8,127 nt of DNA, from assembly GCA_964634675.1 (NCBI GenBank), contig CAZWLH010000067.1, forward strand, positions 1-8,127, given 5' to 3'. Below are positions 1 to 6,676 of this stretch, piece by piece (the stretch's first letter is position 1; the number at the start of each line of letters is the position of its first letter). Made by a program: the position numbers and the translations under genes. This DNA is from UMGS172 sp964634675 (lineage in GTDB: Bacteria; Bacillota; Clostridia; Oscillospirales; Acutalibacteraceae). The notes under the pieces are model-generated. The model was not told where the DNA came from. It searched no databases and worked only from the letters and a program-made list of their open reading frames with translations.

Positions 1-44
1 CCAGTGTTTTCAAGGCTTTCTGACCTTGTCCCTATTATAACCTA
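1..44. mobile_element. possible terminal sequence of an inserted element (junction inside spoVT)
   Basis: This stretch occupies the place where codons 13 onward of spoVT should be, but its translation does not resemble the conserved LGRVVIPKEIRR segment in any frame. It contains a small inverted repeat (CAAGG at 11-15, CCTTG at 24-28). The simplest reading is that it is the outer end of an integrated element or a rearrangement breakpoint, with the rest beyond the left edge. No integrase, transposase or target duplication is visible, so the kind of element cannot be named. A deletion or an assembly join would look the same from here. Confidence 0.3.
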
Positions 45-80
45 ATCGTCTATTCTTCTAACTATTCCCGTTGCTTTCAT
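42..80 (-). pseudogene. spoVT: 5' fragment of spoVT (AbrB-family sporulation regulator), interrupted after 12 codons
   Basis: Reading the minus strand from ATG at 80-78 gives MKATGIVRRIDD and then an in-frame TAG at 44-42. Those 12 residues are identical to the start of SpoVT as I know it, the AbrB-type swapped-hairpin DNA-binding protein that adjusts forespore sigma-G gene expression. AbrB itself begins slightly differently (MKSTGIVRKVDE). An AAAGGAG ribosome binding site lies at 97-91, ten bases before the ATG. Adding one base would give DDLG, but the following residues still do not match RVVIPKEIRR, so this is more than a one-base frameshift. The intact start, ribosome binding site and sigma-G-like promoter indicate a recently broken gene, or a reversible junction as left by a site-specific recombinase. 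The spoVB-like gene on the same strand nearby fits, since spoVT and spoVB are neighbours in Bacillus subtilis. Confidence 0.72.
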
Positions 81-115
81 ATATATTTTTCTCCTTTTAT
101 TGCAAATTGTGTTGT

Positions 116-144
116 TATTATCGGTATTTTGAGGAAATTTATAC
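116..144 (-). promoter_or_regulatory. sigma-G-like forespore promoter for spoVT
   Basis: On the minus strand, GTATAAA (144-138) fits the sigma-G -35 consensus GHATRWW, and GATAATA (122-116) fits the -10 consensus CATNHTA at six of seven positions. The gap between GTATA and the -10 box is 17 bases. The position, about 36 bases before the spoVT ATG, is right for a promoter. In B. subtilis spoVT is transcribed by sigma-G, which supports the match. No transcript data are available, and the region is A+T-rich, so chance resemblance is possible. Confidence 0.5.
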
Positions 145-152
145 TGCGTGAA

Positions 153-181
153 TTTACATTTTAACTTGAGTGTGTTATGAT
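153..181 (+). promoter_or_regulatory. sigma-A-like promoter for the gene at 208
   Basis: TTTACA (153-158) and TATGAT (176-181) each match the vegetative consensus at five of six positions and are separated by exactly 17 bases. The predicted start of transcription falls near 188, leaving a short leader with a GAGGTGA ribosome binding site (197-203) before the ATG at 208. It lies back to back with the spoVT promoter. Confidence 0.55.
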
Positions 182-207
182 AACAAAAACCGAAATGAGG
201 TGAGCGA

Positions 208-1284
208 ATGGGCTCATGGGGCGCTGCTTTATATTCTAACGATACATCCTGTGATGTTCGCGATATGTGTAATGAGGTGTATCCGTTAGTGGGTGTTGAA
301 CAGGGTACAAAACTGATTTTGAAAGAGTATTCAGATATTATTAACAGCGATATTGCCGATAACGATTATGCTGACTTTTGGTTCGCTCTTGCCGATTGGC
401 AATGGAAGCACGGCATTTTAACCGACGGGATAAAAAACAAAGCTATCTCTTTGCTTGAAGAACATACCGGCATCGGTGAGTGGGAAGGCTCCGATATAAA
501 AAAGAGAACTGCGGTAATGGATAGACTTCTAAATCAGTTGAAAACACCTCAGCCGGAAACCAAAATTCCGAAACCGAAAATTGCAAAGCCCAAGCACAAA
601 CCCGGAGACATAATTATTGTTCGAACGGGATCAAAAGAAAACGATCCGGAAAATTGGATTTGGAACATAGAAGATTGCACATATAATTTTATTTATTCAC
701 AGGAAATAGCCGATAAAATTTGCGAAACGATAAATCCGCCATACGATGCCCACGACAAATATATTGCCATACTTTGTGTCGGAGTGGAAAAAACGCCCCA
801 TTCGCAATATGTTGACGGCATTTATGACGAATATAGCGTTTATGCTTTTTATGATTATATTGATAAATGCAAGCCCACTCTTGATATTCTTCAAACCTGC
901 GGCTTTGTTCCCAAGTATCTGCAATATGCAAGCGAAACAGGTAATCACACCGAAACAAGCGGGTGGTGTTATAAATTTCACTTATTCACATATAGTTTCA
1001 AGCTGCCCAAAGAAGGTGGTGAGCAATTCATAGAGAAAGTTTTCGACAAAGAAGAAGCAAACCGTTTTCGAAAATTGTTCAACGGTAAAAACTATCTTCC
1101 CGATATTTCTTGGAATATGGAACTGTTTGACGCTTTCGGAGAGTTTTTTGAAGAAAAAGCCCGATTGGAAAAAGCAAATATACCGTTCGACAATCTGCTT
1201 GACCTCTCGGCTTCAAATCCCGATTTGCGACCGAAAAGCGAGATTTCCGCAATAATAATAAAGCAAATTGAAGAAATCGATTGA
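208..1284 (+). CDS. uncharacterised protein with DUF4259-like N-terminus
   Basis: I do not recognise a function. The N-terminus (residues 1-110), with MGSWGAALYSNDTSCDVRD followed by an FWFALADWQWKHG stretch near 58-70 and a helical segment ending near 110, resembles a widespread group of uncharacterised Firmicute proteins that begin MGxWGxxLYxND (DUF4259-like). A proline- and lysine-rich linker with repeated PKP units (about 112-133) leads to a second region (134-358) rich in aromatic and acidic residues. There is no signal peptide and no membrane segment, so it should be cytoplasmic. The ATG follows GAGGTGA by four bases and has its own sigma-A-like promoter. The gene uses visibly more A/T-ending codons than spo0J or serS, which may mean horizontal acquisition. 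It stands alone between two sporulation genes on the opposite strand, and nothing shows that it takes part in sporulation. The family name is from memory of the motif and needs a profile search. Confidence 0.75.
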   Translation: MGSWGAALYSNDTSCDVRDMCNEVYPLVGVEQGTKLILKEYSDIINSDIADNDYADFWFALADWQWKHGILTDGIKNKAISLLEEHTGIGEWEGSDIKKRTAVMDRLLNQLKTPQPETKIPKPKIAKPKHKPGDIIIVRTGSKENDPENWIWNIEDCTYNFIYSQEIADKICETINPPYDAHDKYIAILCVGVEKTPHSQYVDGIYDEYSVYAFYDYIDKCKPTLDILQTCGFVPKYLQYASETGNHTETSGWCYKFHLFTYSFKLPKEGGEQFIEKVFDKEEANRFRKLFNGKNYLPDISWNMELFDAFGEFFEEKARLEKANIPFDNLLDLSASNPDLRPKSEISAIIIKQIEEID

Positions 1285-1286
1285 CT

Positions 1287-1311
1287 GCAAAAGTGAGGTT
1301 GCTTTTGTTTT
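1287..1311 (+). terminator. weak intrinsic terminator after the gene at 208
   Basis: GCAAAAG (1287-1293) can pair with CTTTTGT (1302-1308) around an eight-base loop, closing with one G-T pair, and a short T-rich tract follows. It starts two bases after the stop codon, where a terminator is expected. The stem is A/T-rich and the U tract is short, so the prediction is weak. Confidence 0.35.
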
Positions 1312-1338
1312 AGCTGTGATATGAATTATAGGTCCGTT

Positions 1339-1378
1339 CTGTAAGAATTTTTCGCAGCTATATGCTTTTCTCTTACAG
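1339..1378. repeat. perfect 8-base inverted repeat between convergent genes
   Basis: CTGTAAGA (1339-1346) and TCTTACAG (1371-1378) are exact reverse complements separated by 24 bases. The arms extend outward by two more pairs if one G-T pair is allowed. The sequence lies in the gap between the convergent gene at 208 and the spoVB-like gene. Neither side has a proper T run directly after the stem, so it is not a standard terminator. It could be a transcript-end hairpin or a small relic repeat. Confidence 0.4.
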
Positions 1379-1388
1379 GAGACTTTTC

Positions 1389-2936
1389 CTAACGCCGCAA
1401 AGCCGAATGAGTTCTGCGCTCATCCGCTTTTTTTGTGCTTTTTATGTTTTTTTTGTTATTTACGCTGATGCTATTTTTAAACGCAAAATATACCGCAAAA
1501 ATCGACAGTTGCATCGCTATTGAAATGACAGTAGCTGTTTTTCCGTTTGCGAAATTTGCCGTTGCCGCTTTGCCGAGCAGTCCTCCGGCTATGCCGATTA
1601 TCATTGGCATTATAATTGTTTTGAGAGGAGTTATGTCAACCGATATTCGCCGCTTGAGACACAGAATGCTCATTGAAGAAGTGAAAATGTTGCTGACCGT
1701 CATTATTATAATATAGCCTTTTATTCCGAATATCGGCAGCAGTGTTGCTACCGCAAAAATCCTAATTGCAGAGTCGAAGGTATTGTATTTCAGCTGCGAA
1801 TATTGGCAGTCCAATCCCTTCAGCAGTCCCGAGGTCACGGTTTCGAGGTACATAAAAGGTACCGTCGGTGCGAGAAGCCCGAGCATTTTGCCGACCGCTT
1901 TGTCATTATAAAACAGAGCGCCGATTCCGCTTCCGTTAAATAAAAATACCGACGCGGCCGCTATTGATAAGCAAGTTGTTATGTTAACCGAGTCTGTAGC
2001 CGTGCGGTTGAGCTTTTCGCAATTTTTGCAGGCAACGGCCGATGAGATCTCGGGTATCAGCATAGTTGACATTGATGATATGAATGCCGCTGGAAAAAAC
2101 AGCAGCGGCAACGCCATTCCGCGAACCTTGCCGAACAGTTCGAGTCCGATGTTTGCTTTTGGGTAGTACCTTGAAAGCCTTAGCGGAACAAGTATGTTCT
2201 CTGCCGTGTGCAAAAGCGATGACAGATATCCCGAGCCGCTTATCGGAAGTGCAATATGCAAAATTCGTTTTCCGATGCCGAAAATCGGCTTGCCGACGAG
2301 TAAACGGCGTTTATCTGCGCGGTACAGTGCAAAATTCACCGAAAACGACGAGATTTCGGCTATTGTGTCTCCTAAAAGTACTGCTGCTGTCGTATATTTT
2401 AGCCCTTTTTCGGCGGGAAAGGATATTGCGGCGATGATTACGCCGATCCTGACCGCTTGCTTGAACAGCGTGACGAGTGACGGCTCTAAGGTTTTTCTTC
2501 GTGCGATGAAGTAGCCGTTAAGGCACGACGAGAGTCCCATAAACGGCAGTGAGAAGCTGAGTATTTTGAGTGATATCCCGGCTCTTATATCCTTTATGAG
2601 ATATTGCGAGATTTTGCCCGACAGTGTGTATACGGTAAGTGACGACAATACCGCGACGGACAAGGTTACGTAAACCGCTTTCCGCATTATCGCTTCGACA
2701 CCTTTTCTGCCGTCCTGCTCATGTTCTGCGATGAGCCTTGTGACCGCCGTTGAGATTCCCGATGCGGCGAAGGTCGAGGCAAACATATAGACCGAAAACA
2801 CCAGCTGATACAGTCCCATTCCCTCTGCCCCGATTTTTTCGGCCAGGTAAATTCTGAAAAACATCCCGATCATTCTCAAGATCAGGCCGGTTGCGACCAA
2901 AATCACTGTGTTTTTTATAAAAATGCTGACTTTCAT
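1389..2936 (-). CDS. spoVB: SpoVB-like polysaccharide flippase (MATE/MviN superfamily)
   Basis: This is a 515-residue, very hydrophobic membrane protein with about 12-14 predicted transmembrane segments. It starts MKVSIFIKNTVILVATG and continues with RMIGMFFRIYLAEKIGAEGMG (residues 21-41) and AASGISTAVTRLIAEHE (57-73), the pattern of the SpoVB branch of lipid-linked polysaccharide flippases. SpoVB of B. subtilis has nearly the same length and is needed for spore cortex synthesis. The substrate is inferred to be a lipid-linked wall precursor; nothing in the sequence proves it. The frame is open 23 codons further upstream, to 3005, but the ATG at 2936 has a good AAAGGA ribosome binding site seven bases before it, and family members begin at this point, so the shorter form is preferred. 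The spoVT fragment on the same strand supports the SpoVB identity. MurJ or another family flippase is the main alternative. Confidence 0.8.
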   Translation of the reverse strand: MKVSIFIKNTVILVATGLILRMIGMFFRIYLAEKIGAEGMGLYQLVFSVYMFASTFAASGISTAVTRLIAEHEQDGRKGVEAIMRKAVYVTLSVAVLSSLTVYTLSGKISQYLIKDIRAGISLKILSFSLPFMGLSSCLNGYFIARRKTLEPSLVTLFKQAVRIGVIIAAISFPAEKGLKYTTAAVLLGDTIAEISSFSVNFALYRADKRRLLVGKPIFGIGKRILHIALPISGSGYLSSLLHTAENILVPLRLSRYYPKANIGLELFGKVRGMALPLLFFPAAFISSMSTMLIPEISSAVACKNCEKLNRTATDSVNITTCLSIAAASVFLFNGSGIGALFYNDKAVGKMLGLLAPTVPFMYLETVTSGLLKGLDCQYSQLKYNTFDSAIRIFAVATLLPIFGIKGYIIIMTVSNIFTSSMSILCLKRRISVDITPLKTIIMPMIIGIAGGLLGKAATANFANGKTATVISIAMQLSIFAVYFAFKNSISVNNKKNIKSTKKADERRTHSALRR

Positions 2937-2975
2937 AGTATCATCCTTTGTAGATTTTATGCTTTTTATCGGTGA

Positions 2976-3005
2976 AATATAATCAATTGAGGATTTTCCG
3001 CTCAA
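2976..3005 (-). promoter_or_regulatory. candidate sigma-A-like promoter for the spoVB-like gene
   Basis: On the minus strand TTGAGC (3005-3000) and TATATT (2981-2976) are separated by 18 bases and match the vegetative consensus at four and five of six positions. It lies about 40 bases before the preferred ATG at 2936, a plausible leader length. The -35 match is poor, and in B. subtilis spoVB is under the mother-cell factor sigma-E, so the assignment is tentative. Confidence 0.3.
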
Positions 3006-3048
3006 AATTGGTTAAAATCCTTTTGTAAGCCGATGAAAGGATGATTTT

Positions 3049-4455
3049 TTGAGTGATTTTAAACGATTGAAGACAGAATTGTCGTCAAAGCTTGCCGTGG
3101 ATTTGAATTTTGACATTTTGCGAAGAGATATTAGCGTAGCAGGGCGAGATGCTTCGCTCTTTTTTATGGATGCCTTTATAAAGGATGAGGTTTTTGAGAA
3201 AATCCTTGAGTTTTTATATAAGCAAACGCCGAAGGATTTGGACGGTATTGCCGATATGCGGGAGTTTTCGCTGAATAAAATGCCGTATGTTGAAGTCGAA
3301 TGTCAGTCGGACGTTGAAGCAATACTCACGGCTATCCTTTCGGGACAGGCGGCGCTGACAGTTGACGGCTTTTCGGAAGCGCTGCTTATCGACACTCGTG
3401 TTTACCCTGCCCGATCGATCGACGAACCCGACAAGGATCGGTCTTTGCGCGGCTCACGTGACGGCTTTGTCGAAACCTTGATGTTCAATGCGGCAATGAT
3501 ACGTCGGCGAATTCGCGATACACGGCTTAGAATGGAGCATCTGAGGGTTGGAACTTCATCAAAGGTAGATGTCGCGGTTTGCTATATTGACGGACTTGCC
3601 GATGAAAATGTCGTAAAAAGGCTGAAACAGAGGTTGAAAAGCATTGATGTTTCGGGTGTTTCGATGACATCCGAGGCCTTGTCCGAGCTTTTGTGTCCCT
3701 CCTGCTTTTTTAATCCGTTCCCGAAGGTACGGTTTTCCGAGCGCCCCGACTTTACAAGTGCCTGTGTACTTGAGGGTAAGGTCGTTCTGATTATGGACAA
3801 CTCCCCTGCCGTTATGATTTTTCCCGATTCGCTCGTAGATTTTTTGAAGGAAACCGATGATTACTATTTTTCGCCGCTTACAGGGTCATATGTCCGAACG
3901 GTTCGTGTTTTCGTGTCACTGTTGACCGTGGTGCTGACTCCGCTTGCACTTATCCTTATGAACGATCCGTCACTGTTGCCCGATTGGCTGAGCTTCGTTA
4001 ACACGAACGAAGCTTACGTGATCCCTATTTTTGCTCAGTTTCTTCTGTTGGAGCTTGTAATTGACGGCCTGCGGCTTGCTTCGCTTAACACTCCGAACAC
4101 GCTTTCGTCGTCGCTCGGTATCATCGGTGGGCTGATTTTAAGCGAATTTGCCGTCGATGCCGGGTGGTTCGTGCCCGAAACGATAATGTATATGGCCTTT
4201 GTTGCTATTGCATCTTTTGCACAGCCGAGCTTTGAAATGGGCTATGCTATGAAGTTTTCGAGGATGTTTTTGCTGATTTTGTCGCATTTATTCGGGTTTT
4301 ACGGCTTTTTCGGCGGGCTTCTGGCCGTTATTCTGGTTGCCGGTTGCTCTGAAACCTTGAGCGGACGAGGCTATCTTTATCCGTTACTTCCCTTTTCGTG
4401 CAAAAGCTTTTTAAGACTTTTTGTAAGAACGAAAATCAAAAATAAAGCACATTGA
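3049..4455 (+). CDS. spoVAF: stage V sporulation protein AF (GerA-family spore germination protein)
   Basis: This 468-residue protein belongs to the GerA/SpoVAF family of spore inner-membrane proteins. The soluble N-terminal part (about 1-280) carries the family hallmark around residues 126-162: EPDKDRSLRGSRDGFVETL followed by IRRRIRDTRLRME. About five membrane segments follow, near 285-304, 322-343, 352-370, 378-395 and 405-430. The wording RGSRDGFVET is that of SpoVAF rather than of the nutrient-receptor GerAA subunits, and the adjacent spoVAE confirms this. SpoVAF is thought to assist calcium-dipicolinate release during germination rather than to bind nutrients. The start is TTG at 3049, with AAAGGA seven bases upstream; no ATG in a suitable position competes. 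The gene is divergent from the spoVB-like gene across about 110 bases. I found no convincing sigma-G promoter upstream. Confidence 0.9.
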   Translation: MSDFKRLKTELSSKLAVDLNFDILRRDISVAGRDASLFFMDAFIKDEVFEKILEFLYKQTPKDLDGIADMREFSLNKMPYVEVECQSDVEAILTAILSGQAALTVDGFSEALLIDTRVYPARSIDEPDKDRSLRGSRDGFVETLMFNAAMIRRRIRDTRLRMEHLRVGTSSKVDVAVCYIDGLADENVVKRLKQRLKSIDVSGVSMTSEALSELLCPSCFFNPFPKVRFSERPDFTSACVLEGKVVLIMDNSPAVMIFPDSLVDFLKETDDYYFSPLTGSYVRTVRVFVSLLTVVLTPLALILMNDPSLLPDWLSFVNTNEAYVIPIFAQFLLLELVIDGLRLASLNTPNTLSSSLGIIGGLILSEFAVDAGWFVPETIMYMAFVAIASFAQPSFEMGYAMKFSRMFLLILSHLFGFYGFFGGLLAVILVAGCSETLSGRGYLYPLLPFSCKSFLRLFVRTKIKNKAH

Positions 4456-4465
4456 GGCTGATTTT

Positions 4466-4834
4466 ATGGAAATACTGATTGATTGTTTGAAAGCGTTTGC
4501 TGTCGGTGGCGTATTTTGCGTTATCGGACAGATTTTGGTTGACAAGACCAAGCTTACTCCGGCACGTATTCTTGTCGGATATGTTGTGGCAGGTGTTGCA
4601 TTGACTGCGTTCGGACTTTATGAGCCGATAGTGGAGTTTGCCGGCGCCGGTGCCACTGTGCCGCTGACCGGCTTCGGCTATACGCTTGCAAGCGGAGTTA
4701 AAGAAGCGATATCTCAGCACGGCTTGGTCGGTGCGCTCACAGGCGGTCTCGCCGCAACCGCCGGTGGGATAGCCGCCGCAGTAACCTTTGGCTTGATAGC
4801 CGCTCTTGTTGCAAAGCCAAGGATGAAACGGTGA
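4466..4834 (+). CDS. spoVAE: stage V sporulation protein AE (SpoVAEb type)
   Basis: This small (122 residues) hydrophobic protein has the signature of SpoVAE/SpoVAEb: DKTKLTPARILV at residues 26-37 and FAGAGATVPLTGFG at 58-71. Membrane segments lie near 8-25, 36-53 and 97-116, and the protein ends in a short basic tail. In the family it is part of the SpoVA channel in the spore inner membrane that carries dipicolinic acid into the developing forespore and out during germination. Its ATG follows the spoVAF stop by 10 bases, and its GAGG ribosome binding site overlaps that stop codon, so the two are probably translated together from one mRNA. The core partners SpoVAC and SpoVAD are not in this window and must be encoded elsewhere if this channel is functional. 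Confidence 0.93.
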   Translation: MEILIDCLKAFAVGGVFCVIGQILVDKTKLTPARILVGYVVAGVALTAFGLYEPIVEFAGAGATVPLTGFGYTLASGVKEAISQHGLVGALTGGLAATAGGIAAAVTFGLIAALVAKPRMKR

Positions 4835-4853
4835 AATCGAAATGCTCTCATTT

Positions 4854-4869
4854 TGTTTCACGTGAAACA
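4854..4869. promoter_or_regulatory. parS: parS site 1 (Spo0J/ParB binding site)
   Basis: TGTTTCACGTGAAACA is a perfect 16-base palindrome and matches the Firmicute parS consensus TGTTNCACGTGAAACA at every position. It is the loading site for Spo0J, which is encoded about 950 bases downstream. Together with site 2 it makes up most of the recognisable content between spoVAE and the soj promoter. Confidence 0.95.
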
Positions 4870-4890
4870 ATCGGGCAACCTGAAGCGCTC

Positions 4891-4906
4891 TGTTTCACGT
4901 GAAACA
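4891..4906. promoter_or_regulatory. parS: parS site 2 (Spo0J/ParB binding site)
   Basis: This is an exact second copy of TGTTTCACGTGAAACA, 37 bases downstream of the first, measured start to start. It is followed directly by seven T residues (4907-4913), so on the plus strand the palindrome plus T run could also act as a terminator for the spoVAF-spoVAE transcript. The loop would be only four bases, so that second role is speculative. Confidence 0.95.
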
Positions 4907-4932
4907 TTTTTTTAATATTGTCACAAACCCCC

Positions 4933-4961
4933 TTTACAAACAGGCGACCGTTGATTATAAT
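4933..4961 (+). promoter_or_regulatory. sigma-A promoter for soj-spo0J
   Basis: TTTACA (4933-4938) and a perfect TATAAT (4956-4961) are 17 bases apart. Transcription should begin near 4968, giving a leader of roughly 35-40 bases before the soj start. The promoter begins 27 bases after parS site 2, so Spo0J spreading from parS could cover it and provide autorepression; that is an inference. Confidence 0.8.
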
Positions 4962-5005
4962 ATATAGGTAACAAATTTGCCGAACGGTATCGAGGAGGGA
5001 AAGTG

Positions 5006-5779
5006 TTGGGCAAAATTATTGCCATTATAAATCAAAAAGGCGGAGTCGGAAAAACAACGACTGCGGTCAATCTTGCGGCCGGAATCGGAATTGCAGGCAA
5101 AAAGGTGCTTTTGATCGATGCCGATCCGCAGGGTAACTCGACCAGCGGCTACGGAATCGGCAAGCGTGAGCTGAGTGCCTCCTGCTATGACCTGTTGCTC
5201 ACGGGAGCACAGGCTAAAGAGGCCACGGTGCAGACCAAGTTCAAAAATGTGTCGGTAATACCGTCGAATATCGATCTTGCAGGTGCCGAGGTCGAGCTTG
5301 TCGGCAAGACAAAGCGTGAAAATCAGTTCAAAACGGCACTTTGCCTTATAAAGGACGAATACGACTACATATTTATCGACTGTCCTCCGTCCTTGGGACT
5401 TATAACGATAAACGCTTTGACGGCGGCAGATTCGTTTTTTGTTCCGCTTCAGTGCGAATATTATGCACTTGAGGGCTTGTCGCAGCTTATAGCAACGGTC
5501 AAAAGAATAAAGCAAAGCTATAATCCCGAGCTATATTTAGAGGGCGTTTTGCTGACGATGTTTGACGGTCGCCTGAATTTGACGCAGCAGGTCGTCGGAG
5601 AGATCAAAAAGTACTTCGCCAAGGAGCTGTACAAGACAACCATACCGAGAGCGGTCAGGCTATCCGAAGCACCGAGCTACGGTTGTCCCATTCAGTATTA
5701 TGACCCTAAATCCAAGGGTGCCGATGCGTATAACGACCTCGCCAAAGAATTTTTGAAACGCAACCGAAAGAAGCAGTAA
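5006..5779 (+). CDS. soj: Soj/ParA chromosome partitioning ATPase
   Basis: This is a ParA-type ATPase that works with Spo0J and parS in origin segregation and, in Bacillus, in control of DnaA. Counting from the TTG start, the deviant Walker A motif KGGVGKTT spans residues 11-18 (with the ParA-specific first lysine), LLIDADPQGNS covers about 35-45, and the Walker B FIDCPPS covers 123-129. The length, 257 residues, is close to the B. subtilis Soj length. Two starts are possible: GTG at 5003 and TTG at 5006. TTG is preferred because it gives the usual family beginning MGKIIAI and sits seven bases after AGGAGG (4993-4998), whereas GTG would be only four bases away. The lack of a long extra N-terminal DNA-binding domain marks it as the chromosomal type rather than a large plasmid ParA. 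It is first in the soj-spo0J operon. Confidence 0.95.
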   Translation: MGKIIAIINQKGGVGKTTTAVNLAAGIGIAGKKVLLIDADPQGNSTSGYGIGKRELSASCYDLLLTGAQAKEATVQTKFKNVSVIPSNIDLAGAEVELVGKTKRENQFKTALCLIKDEYDYIFIDCPPSLGLITINALTAADSFFVPLQCEYYALEGLSQLIATVKRIKQSYNPELYLEGVLLTMFDGRLNLTQQVVGEIKKYFAKELYKTTIPRAVRLSEAPSYGCPIQYYDPKSKGADAYNDLAKEFLKRNRKKQ

Positions 5780-5814
5780 GTATATATTATATATAATGTA
5801 AGAGGAGGCATAAA

Positions 5815-6672
5815 ATGGCAGCAAGAAGAGGCGGCTTGGGAATCGGAATCGAGTCGCTTTTCAGTGATAATGCCGTCGAGAGCAAGCAAACCGTCGAGCT
5901 TAGGCTTTCGCAGATCGTACCGAACCGCGATCAGCCGAGAAAGGCCTTTGACGATCAGGCTTTGAGCGAGCTTGCAGACAGCATAAGGGAGCACGGACTG
6001 ATACAACCGTTGCTTGTAAGACCGCTTGACGACGGCAGCTATCAGATAGTCGCAGGTGAGCGGCGTTGGCGTGCGAGCCGACTTGCGGGGCTTGAAAAGG
6101 TTCCCGTAGTTGTGAAGGAACTCAGCGACAACGAAACAATGGAGCTTGCACTGATAGAAAACCTGCAAAGAGAGGACCTTAACCCGATAGAAGAGGCCGA
6201 GGGCTATAAAACGCTTATGGAAACCTATTCTATGACACAGGAACAGGTCGCAAAGCGTGTCGGAAAGTCGAGACCGGCAGTTGCAAACGCTTTGAGACTG
6301 CTCGGACTTGAGCGGTGGGAGTCGGAAGCGCTTTCGAAGGGCGAGATCAGCTCGGGTCACGCAAGGGCTTTGATGGGCATACCCGATTCCGAAGTGAGAA
6401 AAACGGCGTTCGAGCTTGCTAAAGGCGGCGCATCGGTGCGTGAGCTTGAGCGTATGTCAAAGCAGCAGACACCCGGAATAGCAATGAAAAAGCCGCGCAT
6501 CCGCAACAAGACCTATGTTGAGGTCGAATCGGCGATCGCCGAGCAGATTGGCCGCAATGTCAAGATCAGCGGCAACGGCAAGAATGGCATTTTGCAAATC
6601 GAATTCTTCGGTGAGGACGATCTTTTCGATTTGGCAAACAAGCTTGCCAGAAAAAATAAATACAACATTTAG
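5815..6672 (+). CDS. spo0J: Spo0J/ParB chromosome partitioning protein
   Basis: This 285-residue ParB protein binds parS and loads as a CTP-dependent sliding clamp. Its N-terminus, with GGLGIGIESLF (residues 6-16), is the short ParA-stimulating peptide seen in chromosomal ParBs. The CTP-binding domain includes NRDQPRKAF (37-45), GLIQPLLVRP (61-70) and the arginine-rich GERRWRAS (81-88). ENLQREDLNPIEEA lies at 115-128. The helix-turn-helix that reads parS covers about 141-163 (TQEQVAKRVGKSRPAVANAL), and a C-terminal dimerisation region lies beyond about 235. No key residue appears to be missing. AGAGGAGG (5801-5808) sits six bases before the ATG. The gene follows soj by 35 bases of A/T-rich sequence and is probably co-transcribed. 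Its target sites are the two parS copies upstream of soj. Confidence 0.96.
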   Translation: MAARRGGLGIGIESLFSDNAVESKQTVELRLSQIVPNRDQPRKAFDDQALSELADSIREHGLIQPLLVRPLDDGSYQIVAGERRWRASRLAGLEKVPVVVKELSDNETMELALIENLQREDLNPIEEAEGYKTLMETYSMTQEQVAKRVGKSRPAVANALRLLGLERWESEALSKGEISSGHARALMGIPDSEVRKTAFELAKGGASVRELERMSKQQTPGIAMKKPRIRNKTYVEVESAIAEQIGRNVKISGNGKNGILQIEFFGEDDLFDLANKLARKNKYNI

Positions 6673-6676
6673 TTGT

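Noticed and set aside
2954..2982. Sigma-E-like boxes before spoVB: TTATATT (2982-2976) and CATAAAAT (2961-2954), 14 bases apart on the minus strand
   Set aside because: Sequence and spacing are good and sigma-E would fit the biology, but transcription would start near 2946, inside the AAAGGA ribosome binding site (2949-2944) of the preferred start, leaving no usable leader.
4436..4870. Open frame on the minus strand beginning MFHVKQ opposite spoVAE
   Set aside because: Its first codons are just the translation of parS, and the rest is antisense to the well-conserved spoVAE with no recognisable protein features.
5780..5814. A/T-rich gap between soj and spo0J as a separate promoter
   Set aside because: It contains TATA-like runs but no -35 at proper spacing that stands out; co-transcription from the strong soj promoter explains expression.
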